Below are positions 37,673 to 46,490 of a stretch of DNA of 64,000 nucleotides, piece after piece (the stretch's first letter is position 1; each line of letters begins with the position of its first letter). The stretch is from Kineosporia sp. NBRC 101731. GTDB taxonomy: Bacteria > Actinomycetota > Actinomycetes > Actinomycetales > Kineosporiaceae. The notes beneath the pieces were generated by a model, which saw only the letters and a list, made by a program, of their open reading frames with translations, was not told the origin of the DNA and did no database searches. The position numbers were made by a program, and so were the translations under genes. Location: positions 124,001-188,000 of the forward strand of contig NZ_BSTC01000002.1 of assembly GCF_030269305.1 (NCBI RefSeq), read 5' to 3'.

Positions 37673-38667
37673 GCTGCTCCACCCTTCTGATCTCTACCCC
37701 CGACGACCGACGCGACGACGACCGTTCCTGCGCACACCACCGCGGCCAGCGCACTGACACACCGCCCCAGTCTCACTGCCCGCCGGACATCGGCGATACC
37801 CGGCGGCCGTTCCCCCCTACCCATCACCGGCCGCGATTCCACTTCTCCCCCATACACATTCGTTCCCCCGAGCTGCACTCCCAGAGCCCCGGCGGCCGAG
37901 GCTTCACACTGACCGGCGTTCGGACTGGGGTGCCGGTTCCGGTCCCTCCGCCACACCGACCAGGCCTGGGCCCACGAACCACGCACCACCGGCGCGGCCA
38001 CCACCGTCAGAACGGCCGTGAGACGGGACGGCAGCAGGTTGACCACGTCGTCCACCCGGGCCGCCGCCCACCCGAACTGCTCGTACCGTGCCGAGCGGTA
38101 CCCCACCATCGCGTCCAGCGTGTTCACCGCCCGGTACCCGATCACACCGGCCGGGCCGGCCACGGCGGCCCAGAACAGCGGCGCCACGACCGCGTCCGAG
38201 GTGTTCTCCGCCAGCGACTCCACCGTGGCGCGGGCCAGTTCGGGCGGTTCCAGCCGGGAGGGATCCCGGGCACACAGGTGGGTCAGTAGTTCCCGGGCCT
38301 GCGGGGTCTGCCCGTTCTCCAGCGCGGTGGCCATCCGCGCACCCTCCCGGGCCAGACTCGTTCCCCCCAGCGCGGTCCAGGTCGCCAGTGCCGTCAGCCC
38401 CGCCCGGGCGACCGGGCGACCGGTGCAGCACCGGTCCAGCCCGGCCGCACCGAGCGCGGGCAGACCCGCCGCGACCGCTGCGTACAGCGTTCCCCGGGCC
38501 CGCGTCGGACGGTAGAGCCGCTGTTCCAACCGCCCGGCCCACGCACCGAAGACCGCTACCGGGTGTCCACGCCGGGGGTCGCCGAACACGGCGTCGGCCA
38601 GGACCCCGATCGCGATGCCCACGGCCCGGGCCCCGAGGTCACGGCTCGTCGTCTGCACGGAACTCAT
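37669..38667 (-). CDS. cbiB: Adenosylcobinamide-phosphate synthase (membrane)
   Basis: 332 residues with several hydrophobic segments. CbiB (CobD in Pseudomonas naming) attaches aminopropanol phosphate, made with CobC, to adenosylcobyric acid. Diagnostic blocks are [17 protein letters not shown] and [21 protein letters not shown]-type with [15 protein letters not shown]. It follows ssb by 56 bp on the same strand, and its stop overlaps the cobQ start (ATGA-like). No riboswitch was seen before it. Confidence 0.94.
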   Translation of the reverse strand: MSSVQTTSRDLGARAVGIAIGVLADAVFGDPRRGHPVAVFGAWAGRLEQRLYRPTRARGTLYAAVAAGLPALGAAGLDRCCTGRPVARAGLTALATWTALGGTSLAREGARMATALENGQTPQARELLTHLCARDPSRLEPPELARATVESLAENTSDAVVAPLFWAAVAGPAGVIGYRAVNTLDAMVGYRSARYEQFGWAAARVDDVVNLLPSRLTAVLTVVAAPVVRGSWAQAWSVWRRDRNRHPSPNAGQCEASAAGALGVQLGGTNVYGGEVESRPVMGRGERPPGIADVRRAVRLGRCVSALAAVVCAGTVVVASVVGGRDQKGGAA

Positions 38668-38723
38668 GGCCAGAATCCTGCCTCAACGACTCCGGGCCAC
38701 AAGCGCCACCTCACCGACTCCGC

Positions 38724-39320
38724 TCACTGGGCCCGCCCCGCCGGAACCTTGCCGCTGCCTGCGGTCTGGGTCTTGGTCCGGGGCTTGGTCCCGTCCGCAC
38801 CCGCCGTGGTGTCGTCGTCGAGCACCGTCAGACCGGAGACGTCCTTGACCGGCTCACCGATCTCCCGCACCGCGCCGTAGACCGCCGCCGCGTCCGGGTC
38901 CCGCTCGTCGGCGCCCCGCACCTCACGGGGAGTGCCCACCGGTTCTCCGGCGTGCCGTTCCCGGGTGAACCGGGTGAACGCGGAGACGCCGAACGTCAGG
39001 TCGTGGCCGACGGTCTCGGCCTCCACCTCGAGGGTGCGTCCCGACCGGTCGTCCTTCGTCCATGCGCGCTCCCAGAGCCGGCCGGTGATCACCACGGGAT
39101 GCCCCTTGTGGAGACTCTGCTCGGCACTGGTGGCCAGGGCCCGCCGGCAGTTCACACTGACGTAGGTGGTGCGCCGGTCGACCCAGGTGTTGCGTTCCCG
39201 GTCGAACCACGACGAGGTGGAGGCGAGCCGGAAGCTGGTCACGCAGTTGCCGTCGTCGAACCGCACGAACCGCGGGTCGCTGGCGATGTTCCCTCGCAGA
39301 ACCACCTGGATGTCGTTCAC
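38724..39320 (-). CDS. ssb: Single-stranded DNA-binding protein
   Basis: 198 residues. The OB fold starts at NDIQVVLRGNIASDPRFVRF, then VTSFRLASTSSWFDRERNTW, followed by the WERAWTKDDRSGRTLEVEAE strand, as in SSB. The C-terminus is a disordered, Thr/Lys-rich tail and lacks the acidic DDDIPF-type tip that recruits partners, so it may be the paralogue rather than the essential SSB. GTG at 39320 with AGGGG before it. The upstream gap carries three DnaA-box-like sites. Downstream of two dynamin-like GTPase genes on the same strand. Confidence 0.9.
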   Translation of the reverse strand: MNDIQVVLRGNIASDPRFVRFDDGNCVTSFRLASTSSWFDRERNTWVDRRTTYVSVNCRRALATSAEQSLHKGHPVVITGRLWERAWTKDDRSGRTLEVEAETVGHDLTFGVSAFTRFTRERHAGEPVGTPREVRGADERDPDAAAVYGAVREIGEPVKDVSGLTVLDDDTTAGADGTKPRTKTQTAGSGKVPAGRAQ

Positions 39321-39432
39321 TGAAGACCCCTTTCGCCCACCGGCCGGAGTGGCCGGAGCTCGCCGGGCCGAATGCCCGATCAGGGATCCAGACTCGGTGG
39401 AGCGCCGTCCCGCCGGAAGCTGCGAACGTTCT

Positions 39433-39495
39433 TCTGTGGACAAACCCCGGGTCGTGCGGGCCTGTGGAATCCACGAACGGGACGTTGTCCACAGA
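39433..39495. promoter_or_regulatory. Cluster of DnaA-box-like sites upstream of ssb
   Basis: TCTGTGGACAA (39433-39443) and TTGTCCACAGA (39485-39495) are a perfect 11-bp inverted pair, each holding the 9-mer TTGTCCACA that is the high-GC actinobacterial DnaA box. Between them GTGGAATCCAC (39464-39474) is a third, imperfect palindrome of half-boxes. They sit about 115-175 bp before the ssb start. DnaA control of ssb or DnaA titration is an inference. Confidence 0.6.
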
Positions 39496-39570
39496 CCCGC
39501 CCCACGGCTGGATCCGCCGGGGCGAGCGCTCCACCATCGAGGCATGAGCGCACGCACCCTGAGAGGTATT

Positions 39571-41463
39571 TCAGTTGGAGAGGGCCGCCACCGGCTCGGT
39601 GTTGTTCTCCGCCGCAGTGGCCTCACGCTGCCCGGCGGGCGGGACCTGATCTCCCTGGGCAGCCGGGTCACCGGCCGAAGGGGACTGTTCACCGAGCAGT
39701 ACCTGCCGGGTCTCGCGGTGCCGGGCGAGAACCGACCGCACCGGTGCTACCACCCGTACGGCAGCGACCTCGGCGACAGCTTCGTGAAGTCTGCCCTGCA
39801 GTTCCTCGCGGCGGCGGCCGGCCCCGTTGGTGAGCCACCAGCGGGAGAACAGCCGCAGCAACACCCCGGCCACGAGCGCACCGACACCCACCGTGATGGC
39901 GAGCGGAAGGGACCCGAGGGCCCCGGGCAGGTCCTGCCCGAACAACTGGAGAAGGCCGTACAGGGCCAACCAGAGCAGTCCGATCACCGTGACGCCACCG
40001 AGCACGTGTTGCCCGATCTGGACGACGTGCCACCAGAAGGGCGGGGTGAAACGCAGATCGACAGCGGCGAGCCGGCTGTCCAGGACCCGGGCGAGGCCCT
40101 CCGGGTCGGGCTTGGCGGCGTACGAGGGACGGCCGTTGACCACGGGCAGGCCGAAGGCCGGGGTATGCCGTCCCGGTCCCGGGGAGGCCGCTGCGCGCAG
40201 TTCCCTTCCGGCGATGACACCCGTCGAGCCGGCCGGTGTGGCTGTGGTGGCAGCACCGGAGGGAAGGACCGCGTCTTCCGGGGGAAGGCCGGGGTCACCG
40301 GCCAGGGCGACGAGAGTCCTCATCTCGGTGGCCCAGCGCTCAGGCAAGGAGTCGGCGTTGTCGGCGAGCATGGCGTCGACGGCGATCCGGACGGCCGGAC
40401 GCTGAGCCGGCGATGCGAGTGCCTTCAGAGAAGCTGTCTCGGCACGCAGCTGGGTCTCCGCCGCTCCGGTACTGCTGCGCCGGGAAGCCGCGATCCGGGA
40501 GGCCCACACGGCCGGGGCCCAGGCGAGCTTCTCCTTGCCCCGGCGGCGGTAGTCGGCGCCGAGCACGTCGAGCAGAGCCGGGACACCGGCGGCCGCCGCC
40601 AGGTCGACGGTCAGCTTGTCCTGCGAGACCGGCTTGCCCCCGCCGGGTTCCGAGGCCGCCAGACCGCCGGCGATCTCCTCGGCGGCAATGTCCAGGTCGC
40701 TCTCGATCCGTTCGATGACCGCGAACCGGTCCTGCACGACATCAGCCAGCAGGATGCGCAGCTCGTCGATCCCGTCGCCCCGGGTCGCGGAGACCGGCAC
40801 AATGCCGACGCGGGCCAGCCCGTCGCCGTCCAGGAGGCGGCGCAGGTCGGTCACGCAGGTGTCGACCTCTTCGGCGCTGAGCTTGTCCACCTGGTTCAGC
40901 ACCACGAGCATCACACCGTCGTGGCTGGTGAGCTTCTGCAGGTAACCCGAGTGCAGCGAGTCGTCGGCGTACTTCTGCGGATCGACCACCCAGATCATCA
41001 GGTCGACCATCCTGACCAGACGGTCCACCTCGACCCGGTGCACGGCCTCGGTCGAGTCGTGGTCCGGCAGATCGAGCAGCACGAGACCGTGGAGCGCGGC
41101 CTGGTCATCGGCATCGAGCACCGACTCCCGGCTCATCCGGCGCTCGTCCGGTACCTGCAGCCAGTCGAGCAGCGTCTGCGAGCCCAGATCGCCCCAGACA
41201 CAGGCCATCGGCGAGGTGGTCAGCGGCCTGCGCGCGCCGACCGCTGCGATGTCCATCCGGGCGATCGCATTGAAGAGACTGGACTTGCCGCCACCGGTGG
41301 CGCCGACGAGCGCGACCACGGTGTGTTCGGTGCCAAGATCGAGCCGGTGGCGCACATGCTCCATCCGGTCACGCGTCTTCTTCACGGATTCCGGCGGAAG
41401 CCAGGGCGATCCGTAGTCGAGAGCCGCGGACAGTGCGGCAACCCGACCCATCACGTCGGTCAC
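39571..41463 (-). CDS. Membrane-associated dynamin-like GTPase
   Basis: About 630 residues. N-terminal G domain: P-loop VGATGGGKSSLFNAI, switch-type LTTSPMACVWG, G3-like LLDLPDHDS, and G4 VLNQVDKLS (NQVD in place of NKxD). The C-terminal third has two hydrophobic helices (VLGGVTVIGLLWLALYGLLQ and LAITVGVGALVAGVLLRLF), then a charged tail, suggesting membrane anchoring. I favour GTG 41463 (GAGG 5 bp upstream) over ATG 41544. With the larger gene upstream it forms a GTPase pair; dynamin-like pairs in bacteria are linked to membrane remodelling or cell division. Confidence 0.82.
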   Translation of the reverse strand: MTDVMGRVAALSAALDYGSPWLPPESVKKTRDRMEHVRHRLDLGTEHTVVALVGATGGGKSSLFNAIARMDIAAVGARRPLTTSPMACVWGDLGSQTLLDWLQVPDERRMSRESVLDADDQAALHGLVLLDLPDHDSTEAVHRVEVDRLVRMVDLMIWVVDPQKYADDSLHSGYLQKLTSHDGVMLVVLNQVDKLSAEEVDTCVTDLRRLLDGDGLARVGIVPVSATRGDGIDELRILLADVVQDRFAVIERIESDLDIAAEEIAGGLAASEPGGGKPVSQDKLTVDLAAAAGVPALLDVLGADYRRRGKEKLAWAPAVWASRIAASRRSSTGAAETQLRAETASLKALASPAQRPAVRIAVDAMLADNADSLPERWATEMRTLVALAGDPGLPPEDAVLPSGAATTATPAGSTGVIAGRELRAAASPGPGRHTPAFGLPVVNGRPSYAAKPDPEGLARVLDSRLAAVDLRFTPPFWWHVVQIGQHVLGGVTVIGLLWLALYGLLQLFGQDLPGALGSLPLAITVGVGALVAGVLLRLFSRWWLTNGAGRRREELQGRLHEAVAEVAAVRVVAPVRSVLARHRETRQVLLGEQSPSAGDPAAQGDQVPPAGQREATAAENNTEPVAALSN

Positions 41464-41576
41464 CTGGCCTCGCCGTCCTTTCGAGTCATCGGTCCTGACG
41501 TTCTCGGGGGTGTCCCGGCAAGTGCTGCCGCCCGGGAACGGCATACGTCAGTCATCATGTGGGTTCAGGGTAGAGC

Positions 41577-44417
41577 TCATTCGGCGATGTTCACCGCGGA
41601 TGCCGCATCCAGGAGGGCGCCGACCCGCAGGCCGAGGTCCTCAGGATTCTCGAGCACCCGCTCCAGGCGCAGTCGCTCGTCGTCGATCACGGTGGCCGAC
41701 CTCATCACCAGATCGGTGCGGGCCGCCTCGAGAATCGACCTCAGGGCGTCCTCCCCCAGCAGCTCCTCGACCGCCAGGCGAGCACCCACCGTCGATCCCG
41801 GAGTGACGGCCGTACCTTCCGCCTCGGCGGAATCGGCGGTCTCCGACACGCCGGCCCTCTGCCCGGCCCGCACCCGGACCTTCTTGGCCACGGTCTTGCC
41901 GGAGGCATCGTGACCCGCGTCCGGCGTGACCGCGAGAGCGAAGACCACGTCGGTCACGGCCTGTTCGTCGACCTTCAGGTCCGGTCGATCCTTACGCGCC
42001 TTGGCCAGTGCCTCGGTCACTCGCTGCGTGACCTTCTCACGCCACTCACCGACCGGCTTGGCCAGCAGCTTCTCCGGATCCGCGGGCGCCACCTGGTGCC
42101 CGCGGGCCGTGAGCAGGCTCGCTCCGTAGGTGTGTCCACGCCAGGTGGTGAGCACCTGTTCCATGGCCGTACGCACCGAATGCTGCACGGACGCGGTGAC
42201 GGCCTCACAGATCGTGGTGGCCAGCGATGCCTCGTCCTGGTCCGGCTGGGTGAGCGCGGCCCCCAGACGCTGAGCCCGGTTCGTGGTCGTCCCTCCCAGG
42301 CGGGAAGCCAGGTCACCCCGGGCAATGAACTCCTGCCAGTGCGAGAGCACCTGCCCACTCATCAGCGACCCGTCGGCCAGTCCGTCCAGCATCGCGAAGC
42401 GCGCCGGGATCATCACGCCGTCGATCTCCTCGTACAGCTGCGACCAGCCGTCCGCCTGAGCCGCAGCGGCTTTCGCCAGGGTGCGGGCGCGGGCCGGGAG
42501 ACTGCGCAGAGCACCTTTCAGCGTGCGTTCCACGACGACCGAGCGCGAGCGGTCGTCGCCGGCGATCCGGCGCAGCCAGTCGCGCAGGGGCTTCACGGCG
42601 TCGGTCGGCAGGAAGCCGTTCTCCAGGGCGGCCTCCGGCACGGTGAACAGCGCCGCACCGCCGAGTCCCCGGTCACGCAGCTTGGTGGCCAGGTGAATAC
42701 GAAGTTCCTGCAGCGCCTCCGGTGGTACCCGGTCGAGCACGACCGCGATCGCGGCACCCCGGTCGGCAGCCTGCTTGAGCATCTCCCACGGCATGGCGTC
42801 GGCGTACCGGGCCGCCGTGGTCACGAAGATCCACAGATCGGCGGCCTGGAGCAGCTGCACCGCGAGGTCGCGGTTGGTCTCCACCAGGCTGTCGATGTCC
42901 GGGGCGTCGAGCAATGCGAGGCCAGGGGCCAGGCCTTCATACGGAACGAGCCGGAGACCGGTGATGCGCGGGGCGTTCGGATCGATCGGCTGGAGCGGCT
43001 CGGCGGCCTCCGAGGTGACGCGGGTCAGCCGCGGCAGGATGCGCTGCGAGAGGAACGCGCCCGAGTCGATGGGGTGGTGCACGAGGACGGGCGAGCGCGT
43101 CGTCGGACGCAGTACCCCGGAACGGGTGACCTCACGGCCCACGATCGAGTTGGTCAGGGTGGACTTCCCCGCGCCGGTCGAACCGCCGATGACGGCCAGG
43201 GCCGGGGCGTCCGGGCGCTGCAGTCGCGGCAAGATGTAGTCGTCGAGTTGGCTGAGGAGGTCTTCGCGTTCCTTCCGGACCGCTGCGGCGCCCTCCACCT
43301 CGAGTGTCAGCGACAGCGTGGCCACCTGGGTGCGGAGCCGCTCGACGGCGGCCAGCCGCTTGGGCAGCGGGGAGTTACCGGCGCCCGGGCCGTTTCCCTT
43401 GTCGCCGCCCGAGCCACGACCGGCCGCACCCCGGCCGGCTCCCCCGGGACCCTTACCGGATCCGCCGCCGGCGGCTCCCACGCGCACACTTCCCGCCGGC
43501 GCACCGGCAGCTCTCGGCGCCCGGCCGGAGTCGGACGGGACCACCGCAGCAGAAGCCGGTCCGTCCACCCGGGAATCGGTGGAACGCTCCGCCGCAGAAT
43601 AAGAGCCGGCGGCCGGCACGACCGGTGCAGAGGCTGCCTGGGTCAGCACAGCGGCACCGACCCCCGGAGCATCCCCGCGGGACCCTTCGGGAGCGAGCGT
43701 CCCCGGACCACCGGCGCCAGGCGCTCCGGGTCCGGCGAACGCTTCCGGTATCCCGGCGGTGTCGCTCCCGGGTTCGGCCGGGTCACCGTGGCGGCGGCCG
43801 ATGGCCGGGGCGAACCAGACGCCCGTCACCGGCTCGGTCTCGGCATCAGCGACGGGCGGGGCGGGGGCGGCCGGGGCAGCGGTGCCGGTGACCGGAGCGG
43901 CAGCCACGGGAGCAGCTCCGGTGCGGGTTTCCGTGGACGAGTTCACGGGCGCGACCGCCGCCGGAACCCGGGACATGACCGGAGGCAGGGCCGGCGGAGC
44001 GGGTGGCATCTCCTCGGACCGGCCACCTCGGCCGGTGGACGTGAGGGGCCCCATCGGTACCGGAGGTGCTGCGACACGAGCCGGTGGGCCGACCGGGGAA
44101 TCCGCCGAACTCTCGACGGGGACACCTTCCGGGGCCGGAACGGTCGATCCGGAATCGGTCACGACACCATCCTGGTCAGGAACGCCTGCTTCAGAAACAC
44201 GAGGCCACACAGCGCCACCCGGATATCCAGTGGGAGCGAAAGTTCTTGTGCCACGAGGCAACGACCCTTCCTCGCCGGGCATCCCGGTGGGGACGACCGG
44301 AATCGACCCGGTAGCGACGGGCGGTCCGCCGACACCGTCGGCACCGTTGTCCTTCGTGCGGCGGCTATCTCCTGCCGGGCTCACAGCGCCGTCCACCTCC
44401 CTGTCATCCTCCGCCAC
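41577..44417 (-). CDS. Large dynamin-like GTPase with disordered N-terminus
   Basis: 946 residues, GTG start. About the first 350 residues are Pro/Ala/Gly/Thr-rich and low complexity. The G domain follows: P-loop AVIGGSTGAGKSTLTNSIVG, then LRPTTRSPVLVHHPIDS, and LLDAPDIDSLVETNRD, with no transmembrane helix obvious. The tail is helical with many Arg and Glu. Together with the adjacent membrane GTPase it suggests a two-component machine at the membrane. Upstream 44418-44850 is AT-rich and probably holds its promoter. Confidence 0.82.
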   Translation of the reverse strand: MAEDDREVDGAVSPAGDSRRTKDNGADGVGGPPVATGSIPVVPTGMPGEEGSLPRGTRTFAPTGYPGGAVWPRVSEAGVPDQDGVVTDSGSTVPAPEGVPVESSADSPVGPPARVAAPPVPMGPLTSTGRGGRSEEMPPAPPALPPVMSRVPAAVAPVNSSTETRTGAAPVAAAPVTGTAAPAAPAPPVADAETEPVTGVWFAPAIGRRHGDPAEPGSDTAGIPEAFAGPGAPGAGGPGTLAPEGSRGDAPGVGAAVLTQAASAPVVPAAGSYSAAERSTDSRVDGPASAAVVPSDSGRAPRAAGAPAGSVRVGAAGGGSGKGPGGAGRGAAGRGSGGDKGNGPGAGNSPLPKRLAAVERLRTQVATLSLTLEVEGAAAVRKEREDLLSQLDDYILPRLQRPDAPALAVIGGSTGAGKSTLTNSIVGREVTRSGVLRPTTRSPVLVHHPIDSGAFLSQRILPRLTRVTSEAAEPLQPIDPNAPRITGLRLVPYEGLAPGLALLDAPDIDSLVETNRDLAVQLLQAADLWIFVTTAARYADAMPWEMLKQAADRGAAIAVVLDRVPPEALQELRIHLATKLRDRGLGGAALFTVPEAALENGFLPTDAVKPLRDWLRRIAGDDRSRSVVVERTLKGALRSLPARARTLAKAAAAQADGWSQLYEEIDGVMIPARFAMLDGLADGSLMSGQVLSHWQEFIARGDLASRLGGTTTNRAQRLGAALTQPDQDEASLATTICEAVTASVQHSVRTAMEQVLTTWRGHTYGASLLTARGHQVAPADPEKLLAKPVGEWREKVTQRVTEALAKARKDRPDLKVDEQAVTDVVFALAVTPDAGHDASGKTVAKKVRVRAGQRAGVSETADSAEAEGTAVTPGSTVGARLAVEELLGEDALRSILEAARTDLVMRSATVIDDERLRLERVLENPEDLGLRVGALLDAASAVNIAE

Positions 44418-44850
44418 GTCGCCGTACGGACGAGCGAATTCAATACGTTCCGTCGACCAAAGATTACTAATTGTTCAATGCGCGAGGAAGGGCCGCAACG
44501 ACCCGGTCTCCGCACCTATGTTTACTGCTTCACCGCCCTGAACACCGCCAACCCACGCCGATACCTTCGAATGGCCGTACGGCGAGATGCAGGTCACGGT
44601 GATTCAACGAGAATGAACGCATAGATAAACTCTTTGCATTCATCCACACACTCTTCGTCACCACTTCGTGAATATGCAGGTCAATCTCCCACAACGCATC
44701 GACCAGCCAAAAGTACGGTTCGCACCTTTTACCCGTTGCACGTCGACGCGGACATTCCATATTCCCTTCATCAGACCCGACGCGCCGGTATCATCGCGTT
44801 CGGGGGTCAGCGAACGAGGCGTTGCAGCCATCGGTAGCGAGCCCCTACAC
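44418..44850. other. AT-rich intergenic region between the GTPase operon and tRNA-Arg
   Basis: 433 bp with clearly lower GC than its surroundings. I see no supported gene; a 76-codon frame here has no recognisable features and lacks a ribosome site. It should contain the GTPase operon promoter (leftward) and the tRNA-Arg promoter: TTCATC (44767-44772) and TATCAT (44789-44794) spaced by 16 bp, about 55 bp before the tRNA, are a reasonable match. Confidence 0.5.
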
Positions 44851-44926
44851 GCGCTCGTAGCTCAGCGGATAGAGCAACAGACTTCTAATCTGTCGGTCGC
44901 AGGTTCAAATCCTGCCGGGCGCACCA
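44851..44926 (+). tRNA. tRNA-Arg (anticodon UCU)
   Basis: Full cloverleaf. Acceptor arms GCGCTCG and CGGGCGC (one G-T pair). D-arm GTAGCTCAGCGGATAGAGC-like. Anticodon stem ACAGA/TCTGT with loop CTTCTAA, anticodon TCT (reads AGA/AGG). T-loop GGTTCAAATCC. A CCA end is encoded at 44924-44926. A hairpin CCCGGGAG/CTCCCGGG follows at 44938-44969. Confidence 0.97.
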
Positions 44927-44937
44927 GCACCACCCGC

Positions 44938-44969
44938 CCCGGGAGTGTGGCTCCAAGTCAGCTCCCGGG
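44938..44969 (+). terminator. Stem-loop downstream of tRNA-Arg
   Basis: Perfect 8-bp inverted repeat CCCGGGAG / CTCCCGGG around a 16-base loop, 11 bp after the tRNA. No T-run follows. Likely terminator. The remainder to 45178 is empty apart from the presumed promoter of the GGDEF gene. Confidence 0.55.
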
Positions 44970-45178
44970 CCACTCCATACCCTCCAGCCCCCTGGACGGG
45001 GCGCGTAGCGAATCCAGCCGATCAGGCACGTTCCGCGATCGTTCGTGCGCATTTTGCAACGCCCTGACCTTGCCGGGCGTCATCGGGCAGTGCGACAACT
45101 CCCGACGTGCGGCATTGTGCCCGACTTCGAGCAATCCGGGTTACTGATCGGCGACTCAAGGTCAACGGCCACCGAACG

Positions 45179-46396
45179 ATGACATCATCTCCTCCTGTGC
45201 TGAACTCGGGGCGAAACACCCCGACCGACCCCCGACGGACAACCGTGCCATCACGATCCGACGAAGCAACTGCCAGGTCCGACGAGGCGGCGACAGCGAG
45301 GATCCAAAGCCTCGCCACGGTCGCGCGCGCCCTGGGTCTGTCCATCCGCCTGGAGCAGATGCTGGAACTGGCCAGCGAGTCGGCCCTCGCCGCCCTCGGC
45401 GCCAGCAGCATCTCGATCAGCCGCCTGCAGCCGGGTACCAGCACGCTGCAGACCCTGATCAACGTGGGTGACCTGGCCCCTGACGAGGAACGCTGGCCGG
45501 CCGAGGAGACCTACCACTTCGACGACTACCCCCAGGCCCGCGCGGTGCTGTCCGACCTCAAGGTCTGGATCACCGACGTGGACAACCCGCTGAGCGACCC
45601 GATGGAGGTGGCTCTGCTGCAGCGGCTGGGTAAGCGCACCGCACTGGCCGCGCCGCTCATCGTCGACGGCCAACTGTGGGGCGAGTTCTACGCCACGCGG
45701 GGTGCGCCGCTCACCCACTTCTCGGCACTCGACCTGGCCTACACCGAGGCCCTCTGCGCGATCCTCGCGGGAGCCCTGTCCCGCGCGATCCATTTCGAGG
45801 CCCTCGAACAACTCGCCTTCCGCGACCCCCTGACCGGCCTGGCCAACCGCCGCGCCCTCGACGACGCCGCCGAGGTGGCCCTCCAGCACCGGCGGGCCCT
45901 GCGCAACGAGGGCCCCGGCCACCTGACCGATCTGGGCCAGTTGCCCGACCCCCGCGGACGCAACCGATCAAGTGCCGACGCCTCGGCCCGCCGGGTCTCG
46001 GCGGTCGCGGTCGATGTGAACGGTCTCAAGAGGGTCAACGACACCGCCGGCCACGCGGCCGGCGACCAGTTGCTGATCTCGGTGGCCCGTCTTCTGATGC
46101 AGCATTTCTCCCCACTGATCGGCAGCATGACCGCCCGGGTCGGAGGGGACGAGTTCGTTGTGCTGGTGCCTAATCACTCGGTCGAGGCGGTGCTGTCGTG
46201 CGCCGACGCGCTCTGCGCCTCAGCCGCGAACCTGCTGGCGGGAGCCGGAGTGTCCTGCGGCATCGCCAGCACCACTCGGGCCTGGCCGCACCTGACCGCG
46301 ACCGACCTGTTCCGCGCCGCCGATCAGGCCCAGTACGAGGCGAAGCGCAGGGCGAGCCGGACCGCCGTGTTGTCGACGTCCCTCGTCGACAACTAG
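45179..46396 (+). CDS. GAF-GGDEF diguanylate cyclase
   Basis: About 405 residues from ATG 45179. Residues about 35-195 are a GAF-like sensor (LATVARALGLSIRLEQMLEL, then TALAAPLIVDGQLWGEFYAT). The GGDEF domain starts at FRDPLTGLANRRALD, has the DVNGLKRVNDTAGHAAGDQLL half-site and the intact active motif RVGGDEFVVLVP. It makes cyclic di-GMP from two GTP. I see no RxxD inhibitory site before the motif. A disordered ~40-residue insert (DLGQLPDPRGRNRSSADASARR) interrupts the domain. No membrane segment is present. Convergent with an EAL gene. A five-copy 12-bp array begins in its stop codon. Confidence 0.9.
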   Translation: MTSSPPVLNSGRNTPTDPRRTTVPSRSDEATARSDEAATARIQSLATVARALGLSIRLEQMLELASESALAALGASSISISRLQPGTSTLQTLINVGDLAPDEERWPAEETYHFDDYPQARAVLSDLKVWITDVDNPLSDPMEVALLQRLGKRTALAAPLIVDGQLWGEFYATRGAPLTHFSALDLAYTEALCAILAGALSRAIHFEALEQLAFRDPLTGLANRRALDDAAEVALQHRRALRNEGPGHLTDLGQLPDPRGRNRSSADASARRVSAVAVDVNGLKRVNDTAGHAAGDQLLISVARLLMQHFSPLIGSMTARVGGDEFVVLVPNHSVEAVLSCADALCASAANLLAGAGVSCGIASTTRAWPHLTATDLFRAADQAQYEAKRRASRTAVLSTSLVDN

Positions 46397-46455
46397 ACCG
46401 GCAACTCGACCGGCAACTCGACCGGCAACTCGACCGGCAACTCGACCGGCAACTG
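46396..46455. repeat. 12-bp tandem array, five copies, at the GGDEF stop
   Basis: Unit GACCGGCAACTC at 46396, 46408, 46420, 46432 and 46444, perfect except for the last base of the fifth. The first G is the last base of the TAG stop. It lies between convergent GGDEF and EAL genes. Confidence 0.9.
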
Positions 46456-46490
46456 AGGCGACCCGAGGGCGACGGCCGGTGCCGGCGTCC

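Noticed and set aside
38668-38723. Riboswitch before cbiB
   Set aside because: Only 56 bp, with no B12 box or aptamer core.
39166-44624. Two large plus-strand open frames opposite the GTPase genes
   Set aside because: They mirror codon bias of the GTPase genes, whose P-loops are clear on the minus strand.
44530-44760. 76-codon frame before tRNA-Arg
   Set aside because: No family match, no ribosome site; lies in AT-rich control DNA.
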